From positions 1 to 16,922 of the forward strand of contig DATBIK010000055.1 in the NCBI GenBank assembly GCA_036556985.1: DNA of 16,922 bases, read 5' to 3'. Below are positions 7,355 to 13,512 of the stretch, piece after piece; position 1 is the stretch's first letter, and each line of letters starts with the position of its first letter. A program made the position numbers and the translations under genes. Origin of the DNA: JAPSGM01 sp036556985. GTDB lineage: Bacteria; Chloroflexota; Limnocylindria; QHBO01. A model generated the notes under the pieces. It saw nothing but the letters and a program-made list of their open reading frames with translations, was not told where the DNA came from and ran no database searches.

Positions 7355-8274
7355 CGAGGACGCCCGTCAGCCGAAACGATGCGCTCGTCGGGGTCGATTG
7401 GCGCGGGGGGCTCCTGGTCCCGGCTGACCTGCCAGCGACCCTCGATCGAGCGCCGCAGGAGCGGCATGCGCTGGCGCGGGGCCTGCGGCCGGATGAGGTT
7501 GAAGATCCTGCGCCGCAGCTGCTCCTCGGTGAGGTTGCGCTCGATGCGTCCGCGCATGACGAGGCTGATCGAGCCCGTCTCCTCGCTGATGACGAGCACG
7601 ATCGCGTCGGTCTGCTCGCTGATGCCGATGGCCGCCCGGTGCCGCGTCCCGTACCGCTCGCTGTCGAGCACGTTCTGGGAGAGCGGCAGGAGCACGCCGG
7701 CGGAGAGGATCTTCTCGCCGGAGATGATCACCGCCCCATCGTGGAGGGCGGTGCCGTGGTAGAAGAGGGTCGCGAGCAGCTCGGCCCGCAGGTCCGCGTT
7801 GATCGGCACGCCGGAGTCGGCCGCCAGATCGGACAGGCCGGTCTCCCGCTCCAGCACGATGAGCGCGCCGTGCCGCGACCCGGAGAGGAGACGTGCCGCG
7901 CGGCTGATCTCGCGGGCGACCCGCTCGGCGGACGAAACGTCGCTGGACACGAAGAAGCGGTTGAAGCTGCCGAAGCGTCCGATCTGCTCGAGCGCACGGC
8001 GCAGCTCGGGCTGGAACACGACGACGATTGCGAACAGGCCCACCACCGCACCGGTCTGCAGCAGCGTGGAGAGGAGGCGCAGGTCGAGCGCCTCGGCCAC
8101 GAGGTACACGAGGTAGAGGATCGTCAGGCCGATGACGATGCGCACCGCCCGGGTGCCGCGGAGCAGGATGAAGATCCAGTACACGACGATCGCCACGAGG
8201 AGGATGTCGACGACCGACGTCCACCAGTTGCCGCGCAGGTAGCTGTCGAGGAAGTCGCGGATCGCGTCGAGCAC
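7351..8274 (-). CDS. cdaA: Membrane diadenylate cyclase (c-di-AMP synthase)
   Basis: The 307-residue enzyme condenses two ATP into cyclic di-AMP. Three hydrophobic segments (about 21-39, 43-60, 72-88) anchor it, followed by F-Q-P-E-L-R-R-A-L-E (87-96) and the cytoplasmic DAC domain. The catalytic motifs D-G-A (179-181, in H-D-G-A-V-I-I) and R-H-R (211-213, in T-R-H-R-A-A-I-G) are intact, so the enzyme should be active. The C-terminal 40 residues are basic then proline/aspartate rich and look poorly conserved. The start is GTG at 8274. An in-frame TGA at 8293-8295 excludes a longer form, and no other start codon lies between. A GAGG sits about 16 bases upstream, too far to be a good ribosome site. 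It is first in the envelope operon, behind its own candidate promoter. Confidence 0.97.
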   Translation of the reverse strand: MLDAIRDFLDSYLRGNWWTSVVDILLVAIVVYWIFILLRGTRAVRIVIGLTILYLVYLVAEALDLRLLSTLLQTGAVVGLFAIVVVFQPELRRALEQIGRFGSFNRFFVSSDVSSAERVAREISRAARLLSGSRHGALIVLERETGLSDLAADSGVPINADLRAELLATLFYHGTALHDGAVIISGEKILSAGVLLPLSQNVLDSERYGTRHRAAIGISEQTDAIVLVISEETGSISLVMRGRIERNLTEEQLRRRIFNLIRPQAPRQRMPLLRRSIEGRWQVSRDQEPPAPIDPDERIVSADGRPR

Positions 8275-8308
8275 GGGCTGGAGAGCAGGACCTCAGCTTC
8301 GGGCGCCG

Positions 8309-8317
8309 ATCATACCA
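8309..8317 (-). promoter_or_regulatory. Candidate extended -10 promoter of the cdaA operon
   Basis: On the minus strand the sequence reads TGGTATGAT, an extended -10 element (TG, one base, TATGAT matching TATAAT at five of six). No -35 match is seen at the usual distance because that position falls in the terminator hairpin. Transcription would start near 8302 and leave a leader of about 28 bases before the cdaA GTG. Prediction by eye only. Confidence 0.5.
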
Positions 8318-8319
8318 AA

Positions 8320-8345
8320 GGGCCCCGGCGATCCCGCCGGGGCCC
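8320..8345 (-). terminator. GC-rich hairpin ending the alpha/rplM-rpsI operon
   Basis: A perfect 11-base inverted repeat (GGGCCCCGGCG with CGCCGGGGCCC) flanks a four-base loop. It lies 26 bases after the rpsI stop. On the minus strand it is followed by only three T residues before TGGTATGAT, so it is a very stable stem with a weak T run. It is likely an intrinsic terminator or attenuating structure, but termination may be incomplete. Confidence 0.75.
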
Positions 8346-8371
8346 ATCGGCCATTCGTGCTCGAATCGAGC

Positions 8372-8764
8372 TCAGCGCTTCGTGAACTGCGGCGCCTTGC
8401 GCGCCCGCTTGAGGCCATACTTCTTGCGCTCCTTGGCCCGCGGATCGCGGGTGAGGAGCCCCGCCGCGCGGAGCGCCGCGCGGGCGTCCGGGTGCGCGGT
8501 CAGCAGCGCGCGGGCGATGCCGTGGCGGATGGCCCCGGCCTGCCCGGAGAAGCCGCCGCCGCCGACGAGGATCGAGGCCGAGTAGCGTCCCTCGGTCTCG
8601 GTCACGCGGAAGGGCACGCGGAGGGCATGCAGGTTCGCGCCGGCACCGAAGTAGTCAGCCGCCTCCTTGCCGTTCACGATTATCTCGCCGTTGCCCGGCA
8701 GCAGGCGCACGCGCGCCACCGAGGTCTTGCGACGTCCCGTGCCGTAGATGTAGCTCGTGCTCAT
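8372..8764 (-). CDS. rpsI: 30S ribosomal protein S9
   Basis: This 130-residue protein sits in the small-subunit head and its C-terminal tail reaches the P-site tRNA. It shows the family N-terminal core Y-G-T-G-R-R-K-T-S-V-A-R-V, then G-G-G-F-S-G-Q-A-G-A-I-R-H-G-I-A-R-A-L, D-P-R-A-K-E-R-K-K-Y-G-L-K-R-A-R-K-A-P-Q and the conserved Lys-Arg end. Length is normal for S9. ATG at 8764 is 16 bases after the rplM stop, with GAGGG about 11 bases upstream. It is the last gene before the hairpin at 8320-8345, and the rplM-rpsI pair is conserved almost universally in bacteria. Confidence 0.98.
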   Translation of the reverse strand: MSTSYIYGTGRRKTSVARVRLLPGNGEIIVNGKEAADYFGAGANLHALRVPFRVTETEGRYSASILVGGGGFSGQAGAIRHGIARALLTAHPDARAALRAAGLLTRDPRAKERKKYGLKRARKAPQFTKR

Positions 8765-8780
8765 GCGCGTCGAATCCCTC

Positions 8781-9209
8781 TCACAGCTCGGCGGCGGTCG
8801 GCTGCTGCGCCTGGTGCGGATGATCGGCGCCGCCGTACACCTTCAGCTTCTTGATCATCGCCCGTCCGAGCCGGTTTTGGGGAAGCATCCCCTTCACCGC
8901 GCGCTCGATGACGAGCTCCGGCTTGCGGGCCAGCAGTGCCTGCAGGCTCTCCTCCTTCAGGCCGCCGGGGTAGCCGGAGTGCCGGTAGTACTTCTTCTGC
9001 ACCAGCTTGTTGCCGGTGACCTTCACGCGCGCCGCGTTGATGACGACAACGTGGTCGCCGGTGTCCAGGTGCGGCGAGTAGGTCGGCTTGTGCTTGCCCT
9101 CGAGCAGGGTGGCGATGCGCGTCGCAAGCCGCCCCAGCGTCTGGTCGGCAGCGTCGACCACCCACCAGTGCCGCTCGATCTCGCTCGCCTTGACTGCGTA
9201 GGTCTTCAC
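8781..9209 (-). CDS. rplM: 50S ribosomal protein L13
   Basis: The 142-residue product is an early-assembling large-subunit protein. Family motifs are W-W-V-V-D-A-A-D-Q-T-L-G-R-L-A-T (15-30), L-L-E-G-K-H-K-P-T-Y-S-P, G-D-H-V-V-V-I-N-A, K-Y-Y-R-H-S-G-Y-P-G-G-L-K and M-L-P-Q-N-R-L-G-R-A-M-I-K-K-L-K-V-Y-G-G (near 108-127). It ends with the expected short H-P-H-Q-A-Q-Q-P stretch. The GTG start overlaps the truA stop (GTGA, 9206-9209) and has AGGA a few bases before it. The N-terminal M-K-T-Y supports this start over any other. The order truA-rplM-rpsI matches that of Bacillus and relatives. Confidence 0.98.
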   Translation of the reverse strand: MKTYAVKASEIERHWWVVDAADQTLGRLATRIATLLEGKHKPTYSPHLDTGDHVVVINAARVKVTGNKLVQKKYYRHSGYPGGLKEESLQALLARKPELVIERAVKGMLPQNRLGRAMIKKLKVYGGADHPHQAQQPTAAEL

Positions 9210-9997
9210 GTTTCCTGCTCTTCCGTCCTTGCCCTTGGTTCGTACACGACCCGCTCGAGGGTGAGGCCCCGCGCCGGTGCGGCCCGCCCGTCGAGGGCAC
9301 GACCGCCGCGGTCGAGGAGGCGGGGCACGTCGTCCGGCGTGAGCCTGCCGCGTCCCGCCTCCAGGAGGAGGGCCACGATGCTGCGCACCATCCGCCGCAG
9401 GAAGGCGTTCGCCGTGACGACCACCTCCACGGAGGCGCCGCGCGCGACGATCCGCACCTGCGACACGTGCCGCACGGTCCGGCCCCGAGGGTCGCTGCCG
9501 AGCGCGCCGAAGTCGCGCTCGCCGAGCAGCCGCTCCGCCGCGGCCCGCATGGCCGCGACGTCGAGCCGGTCCCCGATCTCGAGCGTCCGATGCCGATCAC
9601 CCGGTCGGCGGCTGCCCGCCATCCGGATCCGGTAGCGGTAGACCCGCCACCGTGCGTCGCGCCGCGGGTCGAACCCGAGCGGCGCCGCGCGCAGGGAGCG
9701 CACCGCCAGGTCCGGCGGCAGGATGGCGTTCAGCCGTCGCTGCAGCTCGGCCCATCCGTACCCCTCGCCGCGCCGGCGGCGCGCGAGGCAGAAGGCCGCG
9801 ACCTGGCCGGTGGCGTGCACCCCGGCATCGGTTCTCCCGGCGAGACGGATGCGCACCCGCTCGCCGGTCAGTCTGTTAAGCGCCTCCTCCAGCTCTCCCT
9901 GCACCGTCCGAGCGTTCGGCTGGTACTGGGAGCCGGCGAAGGCGGTCCCGTCGTACGCGATGGTCGCCCGTGCGCAGCGTCGCGCCGGCGCGGCCAT
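9206..9997 (-). CDS. truA: tRNA pseudouridine synthase A
   Basis: This 263-residue enzyme converts uridines 38-40 of the tRNA anticodon stem to pseudouridine. The catalytic Asp57 is in A-G-R-T-D-A-G-V-H-A-T-G-Q-V (53-66). Other family features are I-A-Y-D-G-T-A-F-A-G-S-Q-Y-Q-P-N (13-28), the R-Y-R-I strand, D-F-G-A-L-G and the C-terminal F-L-R-R-M-V-R-S-I-V-A-L-L. ATG at 9997 was chosen because it begins about a dozen residues before the first core strand. The frame stays open to 10075, but that adds a low-complexity Arg/Ser stretch overlapping the end of rplQ. It is separated from rplQ by 43 bases and ends in a GTGA overlap with rplM. The start remains the least certain part of the call. Confidence 0.95.
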   Translation of the reverse strand: MAAPARRCARATIAYDGTAFAGSQYQPNARTVQGELEEALNRLTGERVRIRLAGRTDAGVHATGQVAAFCLARRRRGEGYGWAELQRRLNAILPPDLAVRSLRAAPLGFDPRRDARWRVYRYRIRMAGSRRPGDRHRTLEIGDRLDVAAMRAAAERLLGERDFGALGSDPRGRTVRHVSQVRIVARGASVEVVVTANAFLRRMVRSIVALLLEAGRGRLTPDDVPRLLDRGGRALDGRAAPARGLTLERVVYEPRARTEEQET

Positions 9998-10040
9998 CGG
10001 TCCGTCTGCGGTTGTAATGCCCGACGCGGCGCGCTGGCGC

Positions 10041-10394
10041 CTAGACGAGCTCGATCTGGACGATCGGCGCGGCATCTCCCAGCCGCTCCCCGATCTTGGT
10101 GATGCGGGTGTAGCCCGATGCCCGGTCGGCGTACTTCTCGGCCAGCTCGCCCATCAACTTGTCGACGATGAGGGGCTCGTGCGGCATCTGCGCCACCAGC
10201 GCCCGCCGCGCCGCGAGGTCACCCCGCTTGGCGGTGGTGATCATGCCGTCCACCATGCCGCGCACCTCCTTGGCCTTTGCCTCGGTCGTCTTCACGCGCT
10301 CGTAGCGCACGACCGCGACGGCCAGGTTGGCGAGCATGCTCAGCCGATGGCTGGACTTCCGGCCGAGCTTGCGCCCGGCCATCCGGTGCGGCAT
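10041..10394 (-). CDS. rplQ: 50S ribosomal protein L17
   Basis: The 117-residue protein lies near the polypeptide exit tunnel of the large subunit. It has the family opening G-R-K-L-G-R-K-S-S-H-R-L-S-M-L-A-N-L-A (7-25), then V-K-T-T-E-A-K-A-K-E-V-R and the closing G-Y-T-R-I-T-K-I-G-E-R-L-G-D-A-A-P. The start ATG directly follows the rpoA TAG with no gap. Its Shine-Dalgarno, GGAGGG (10399-10404), lies in the last rpoA codons, four bases before the ATG. This arrangement implies tight coupling of L17 to alpha-subunit translation. Length and order after rpoA are standard for bacteria. Confidence 0.98.
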   Translation of the reverse strand: MPHRMAGRKLGRKSSHRLSMLANLAVAVVRYERVKTTEAKAKEVRGMVDGMITTAKRGDLAARRALVAQMPHEPLIVDKLMGELAEKYADRASGYTRITKIGERLGDAAPIVQIELV

Positions 10395-11426
10395 CTAGCC
10401 CTCCCGGTCCAGCTCGGCGGCGACGGCCTCGTCCAGCTCGGCAGAGGCCGGCAGGTCGGACTCGTCGGTGGCAGCGTCGGCATCGGCTTCGGCGCCCTCC
10501 GGGCTGATGAAGCCGCGCAGGGCGAGGCGCTCCTTCAGCTCGTCGAGGCTCTTCTTGCCGAAATTGCGCATGCGCAGGAACTCGTCGTCCGACAGCGCCA
10601 GGACCTGGCCGACCTTGGTGATGTTGTTCCGCTTCAGGCTGTTGTAGGCCCGCATCGGCAGGTCGAGCTCCTCGATCGGCGCGTCGAGCAGGTTGGCGGC
10701 GACCGGGGCTGCGGCCTCCTCCTCGCCCGCGGCCGGTCGGCGGCCGATCTCGGCGAAGCGGCTGAACTCGTTGACGAGGATCTCGGCCGCCTGAGAGAGC
10801 GCGGCCTTGGGGGTGGCCGTACCATCGGTCTCGATCTCGATCGTCAGGCGATCGAAGTTCGTCATCTGGCCGACGCGCGTGTCGCTGACCACGAAGTTCA
10901 CGCGACGCACCGGGGAGAAGATGGCGTCGACCGGGATGATGCCAATCGGCATGTCCTCGGTGTGCTCCGCCGGGCGGTAGCCCACGCCGGTCTCCACGGT
11001 GAGGTCCATCTCGATCGAGCCGGCGTCGCTGTCCAGGGTGAGCAGGACGAGCTCCGGGTTCACGATCTCGACGTCCGCCGACTCGGCGATGTCGCCGGCG
11101 GTGACGGCCCCCGCGCCGTGCTTCACCAGCTTCAGCGTGACGGCGTGCCGGGCGAACGAGCGGAGCCGCATCTTCTTGATGTTCAGGACGATCTGGGTGA
11201 CGTCCTCCTTGACGTTCGGCAGCGTGCTGAACTCGTGGAAGACGTTCGCGATCTGGATCGAGGTGACCGCCGCCCCCTCCAGGGAGTTCAGCAGCACGCG
11301 GCGCAGTGCGTTGCCGAGGGTCACGCCGTACCCATCGGCCAGCGGGTTCACCTCGAAGGTCGAGCGGTTGTCCTCCGCTTCGATCTCCTCGATGCGCGGG
11401 GCCGGGGTGGTCTCAAGTTCGATCAT
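10395..11426 (-). CDS. rpoA: DNA-directed RNA polymerase alpha subunit
   Basis: The 343-residue subunit starts RNA polymerase assembly and contacts promoter UP elements and activators. The N-terminal dimerisation domain contains G-Y-G-V-T-L-G-N-A-L-R-R-V-L-L-N-S-L (32-49) and N-V-K-E-D-V-T (71-77). A linker rich in Ala and Glu leads to the alpha C-terminal domain, with N-S-L-K-R-N-N-I-T-K-V-G and the helix-hairpin-helix L-R-M-R-N-F-G-K-K-S-L-D-E-L-K. After R-G-F there is a tail of about 37 residues (307-343) rich in Asp, Glu and Ala, which gives a C-terminus longer than in many bacteria. The ATG is 22 bases after rpsD, with AGGAG about 13 bases upstream. Position between rpsD and rplQ is the canonical alpha operon order. 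Confidence 0.99.
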   Translation of the reverse strand: MIELETTPAPRIEEIEAEDNRSTFEVNPLADGYGVTLGNALRRVLLNSLEGAAVTSIQIANVFHEFSTLPNVKEDVTQIVLNIKKMRLRSFARHAVTLKLVKHGAGAVTAGDIAESADVEIVNPELVLLTLDSDAGSIEMDLTVETGVGYRPAEHTEDMPIGIIPVDAIFSPVRRVNFVVSDTRVGQMTNFDRLTIEIETDGTATPKAALSQAAEILVNEFSRFAEIGRRPAAGEEEAAAPVAANLLDAPIEELDLPMRAYNSLKRNNITKVGQVLALSDDEFLRMRNFGKKSLDELKERLALRGFISPEGAEADADAATDESDLPASAELDEAVAAELDREG

Positions 11427-11448
11427 GAAGGTGTTTCGACTCCTGCTG

Positions 11449-12075
11449 CTATCGCGAGTAGAACTCGACGACGAGCTGCTCGTTGAACTCCAGCGGCATC
11501 TGGTCGCGGGCCGGTTCGGCCAGCACCGTGCCGGACAGCTTCGCCGCGTCGGTGCTCACCCACGCGGGGATCTGCGCCGCCTTGATGGTCTCGCCCACCG
11601 TCTTGAAATGCTCGCGGCCCCGGCGGCTGTCCCGGACCTCGATCCGGTCGCCGACCTTCGTGCCGAAGCTCGGGATGTTCGTGGGCCGCCCGTTGACGGT
11701 GAAGTGGCCGTGGCTCACCAGCTGGCGCGCCTCGGCGCGGGAACGCGCGAAGCCCATGCGGTAGACGACGTTGTCCAGCCGCATCTCGAGCATGCGCAGC
11801 AGGTTCTCGCCGGTCATGCCCTTGTGCTTCGAGGCCTTCTCGAAGTAGTTGCGGAACTGCTTCTCCATGACGGAGTAGCTCTTGCGCACCTTCTGCTTCT
11901 CGCGCAGCTGCAGGCCGAACTCGCTCACCTTGCGGCGGCGCTGGGTGTTCATGCCCGGCGGCGTGGCGCGGCGCTCGAAGGCGCACTTCTTCGTGTAGCA
12001 GCGACTGCCCTTGAGGAAGAGCTTCAGCCCCTCGCGGCGGCAGATGCGGCAGACGGGATCGGTGTATCGGGCCAT
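11449..12075 (-). CDS. rpsD: 30S ribosomal protein S4 (zinc-binding form)
   Basis: The 208-residue protein is a primary 16S rRNA binder and, in many bacteria, the translational repressor of the alpha operon. The N-terminus keeps the zinc knuckle of the C+ form: Cys9, Cys12, Cys26 and Cys31. The S4 RNA-binding domain is at about 97-160, with R-L-D-N-V-V-Y-R-M-G-F-A-R-S-R-A-E-A-R-Q-L-V-S-H-G-H and V-N-G-R-P-T-N-I-P-S. It ends L-V-V-E-F-Y-S-R as usual. The ATG is nine bases after the rpsK stop. The TAG of rpsK lies just upstream of a GGGGAG ribosome site five bases before the ATG. Whether S4 represses this operon cannot be read from the sequence. Confidence 0.98.
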   Translation of the reverse strand: MARYTDPVCRICRREGLKLFLKGSRCYTKKCAFERRATPPGMNTQRRRKVSEFGLQLREKQKVRKSYSVMEKQFRNYFEKASKHKGMTGENLLRMLEMRLDNVVYRMGFARSRAEARQLVSHGHFTVNGRPTNIPSFGTKVGDRIEVRDSRRGREHFKTVGETIKAAQIPAWVSTDAAKLSGTVLAEPARDQMPLEFNEQLVVEFYSR

Positions 12076-12084
12076 CTCGCTCCC

Positions 12085-12480
12085 CTAGACCCGGCGCCGC
12101 TTCGGCGGGCGGCAGCCGTTGTGCGGGATGGGCGTCACGTCGGTGATGGCGCTGACCTCCAGGCCGGCTGCCTGGAGCGAGCGGATCGCCTGCTCGCGGC
12201 CCGCGCCGGGACCCTTCACGAAGACCTCGATCTGGCGCACGCCGTGCTCCATGGCGCGGCGGGCTGCGCCGTCCGCGGTCTGGGCGGCGGCATAGGGGGT
12301 GCTCTTGCGCGAGCCCTTGAAGCCGACCAGCCCGGCACTGCCCCAGCTGATGACGTTCCCACTCGTGTCGGTGATCGTCACGATGGTGTTGTTGAACGTC
12401 GACTGGATGTGGGCGTGCCCGACCGGGACGTTCTTCTTCTCCCGCTTCTTCGTGCGCGCGGCGCGCTTTCGCTCAGCCAT
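12085..12480 (-). CDS. rpsK: 30S ribosomal protein S11
   Basis: The 131-residue protein forms part of the platform of the small subunit near the mRNA exit. After a Lys/Arg-rich N-terminus it shows the core A-H-I-Q-S-T-F-N-N-T-I-V-T-I-T-D, W-S-S-A-G-like S-W-G-S-A-G-L-V-G-F-K-G-S-R-K-S-T-P-Y-A-A (45-65), V-K-G-P-G-A-G-R-E-Q-A-I-R and the invariant end H-N-G-C-R-P-P-K-R-R-R-V. One small change is W-G-S-A-G where W-S-S-A-G is common. The ATG has a good AGGAG four bases upstream (12485-12489), in the 30-base gap after rpsM. Length and neighbours are typical. Confidence 0.98.
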   Translation of the reverse strand: MAERKRAARTKKREKKNVPVGHAHIQSTFNNTIVTITDTSGNVISWGSAGLVGFKGSRKSTPYAAAQTADGAARRAMEHGVRQIEVFVKGPGAGREQAIRSLQAAGLEVSAITDVTPIPHNGCRPPKRRRV

Positions 12481-12510
12481 GGAACTCCTGTGTCTCTATG
12501 TCGCTTGCGG

Positions 12511-12882
12511 CTACTTCTTGCGCCTGACGCCCACGGTCTTGCGCGAGCCGCGTCGCTGGCGTGCGTTCGTCTTCGTGCGCTGGCCGCGCACGGGCAGGTT
12601 GCGCCGATGGCGGACGCCCCGGTAGGAGCCGATCTCCATCAGCCGCTTCACGTTCATGCTCACCTCGCGGCGGAGGTCGCCCTCGACCTTGAACCCGCCG
12701 TCGATCATGGCCCGCAGGCGGTTGACCTCCTCCTCGGTGAGGTCGCGGACGCGCGCGTCGGGCGACACCTTGGCGCCCTCCACGATCCGCTGGGCGGAGG
12801 TCGGCCCGATGCCATGGATATAGGTGAGGCTGACGATCACCCGCTTCTCGCGGGGGATGTCGACGCCGGCGATGCGTGCCAA
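12511..12882 (-). CDS. rpsM: 30S ribosomal protein S13
   Basis: The 123-residue protein is in the small-subunit head and forms bridges to the large subunit. Signature segments are M-A-R-I-A-G-V-D-I-P, L-T-Y-I-H-G-I-G-P-T-S-A (19-30), R-L-M-E-I-G-S-Y-R-G-V-R-H-R-R-N-L-P-V-R-G-Q-R-T-K-T-N-A-R (81-109) split by no insertions, and a Lys/Arg-rich tail. The start codon is TTG at 12882, fixed because M-A-R-I-A-G is the near-universal N-terminus. It is seven bases after the rpmJ stop, and AGGGG lies ten bases upstream within the end of rpmJ. A TTG start could lower initiation or make it depend on rpmJ translation (inference). Confidence 0.98.
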   Translation of the reverse strand: MARIAGVDIPREKRVIVSLTYIHGIGPTSAQRIVEGAKVSPDARVRDLTEEEVNRLRAMIDGGFKVEGDLRREVSMNVKRLMEIGSYRGVRHRRNLPVRGQRTKTNARQRRGSRKTVGVRRKK

Positions 12883-12889
12883 AGCTGGA

Positions 12890-13003
12890 CTACCCCTGCC
12901 GCTGCTTGTGCTTGGGAATGACGCAGATGACCATCACCACGCCAGAGCGCTTGATCACCTTGCAGCGCTCGCAGCGGGGCTTCACGGACGCAGAAACCTT
13001 CAT
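12890..13003 (-). CDS. rpmJ: 50S ribosomal protein L36 (zinc-binding form)
   Basis: This 37-residue gene reads M-K-V-S-A-S-V-K-P-R-C-E-R-C from an ATG at 13003 and ends K-H-K-Q-R-Q-G before TAG. It has all four zinc ligands of the C+ L36 type: Cys11, Cys14, Cys27 and His32. L36 is a small protein that stabilises the large-subunit rRNA. Its ATG overlaps the infA TGA (ATGA, 13000-13003), and rpsM begins seven bases after it. The infA-rpmJ-rpsM order is standard. It is easily missed because of its size. Confidence 0.97.
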   Translation of the reverse strand: MKVSASVKPRCERCKVIKRSGVVMVICVIPKHKQRQG

Positions 13004-13218
13004 CTCATCCTGTACGTGATGCGACCCCGGGTGAGGTCGTAGGGACTCAGCTCGACGCGGACGGTGTCGCCGGGCAGGATGCGGATGAAGTTCTGGCGCA
13101 GCTTCCCGGAGATGTGGGCGAGCACTTCGTGCCCGTTCTCCAGGCGCACCTTGAACATCGCGTTCGGCAGGGGGAGGATCACCTCACCCTCGACCTCGAT
13201 GGCATCCTTCTTCGGCAA
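13000..13218 (-). CDS. infA: Translation initiation factor IF-1
   Basis: The 72-residue OB-fold protein binds the ribosomal A site during initiation. It contains D-A-I-E-V-E-G-E-V, L-P-N-A-M-F-K-V-R-L-E-N-G-H, V-L-A-H-I-S-G-K-L-R and R-I-L-P-G-D-T-V-R-V-E-L-S-P-Y-D-L-T-R-G-R-I-T-Y-R split across the usual strands. The start is TTG at 13218. An in-frame TAG only one codon upstream leaves no alternative, and the peptide from TTG (M-P-K-K-D-A) matches the family N-terminus. GAGGG lies ten bases upstream. It is the first gene behind the candidate promoter at 13306-13334, with a leader of roughly 80 bases, and it overlaps rpmJ by four bases. Confidence 0.97.
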   Translation of the reverse strand: MPKKDAIEVEGEVILPLPNAMFKVRLENGHEVLAHISGKLRQNFIRILPGDTVRVELSPYDLTRGRITYRMR

Positions 13219-13512
13219 CCGCTACGCACCCTCGTCTGCTGCATGCTTGCTTGATGGGTTGAACACACGGAAAGGCCGCCGCACAGGGCGACCCACGGAA
13301 CGGAGAGTATAGCCCGCTCGCCGCCCCCGTGCAAGGAGCCACGCCAGGCAGTGTCTGCCATTTCAGCGTGGGATAACTAACGGAAAGGGACGGCGTCTTG
13401 CGTGTCCGTGATTTACCGATGCGTGCAAGTCGCGGCGACGCAGCGGCCCCCGTGGAGCCCGGATCGCGCCCCATGCTGTCCGTTGGATACCCATGGCTGA
13501 AATCCTGGGCGG
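13219..13512 (-). other. Intergenic region between map and infA
   Basis: No credible gene was found in these 294 bases, the longest non-coding stretch in the window. It holds the candidate infA promoter and leader. Between about 13345 and 13420 the sequence is less GC-rich than its surroundings. Two small hairpins on the minus strand can be drawn: GGCTCC/GGGGCC with loop ACG (13445-13459) and GGCAG/CTGCC with loop ACA (about 13347-13359). Neither is followed by a convincing T run, so no terminator for map is claimed. Confidence 0.6.
13306..13334 (-). promoter_or_regulatory. Candidate sigma-70 type promoter for infA-rpsI operon
   Basis: On the minus strand a -35 TTGCAC (13329-13334) and a -10 TATACT (13306-13311, five of six matches to TATAAT) are separated by exactly 17 bases. 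The spacer is very GC-rich, so the -10 stands out. A start near 13299 would give a leader of about 80 bases before the infA TTG. Called by eye from consensus. Confidence 0.65.

Noticed and set aside
9998..10075. An upstream start for truA adding 26 residues
   Set aside because: The added segment is Arg/Ser-rich low complexity and overlaps rplQ. ATG at 9997 gives the usual N-terminus.
9723..12921. Two overlapping plus-strand frames of 587 and 640 codons opposite the alpha operon
   Set aside because: They overlap rpoA, rpsD, rpsK and rpsM, all of which have family motifs. No motif was seen in the antisense products.
13378..13410. Possible intrinsic terminator after map (GGAC/GTCC followed by CCCTTTCC)
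   Set aside because: The stem is only four pairs with a twelve-base loop, and the T run is short and interrupted.
13328..13429. Direct repeat of CTTGCACG at 13328-13335 and 13422-13429
   Set aside because: An eight-base match is expected by chance at about this rate in a gap of this length. The second copy has no -10 at the right distance.
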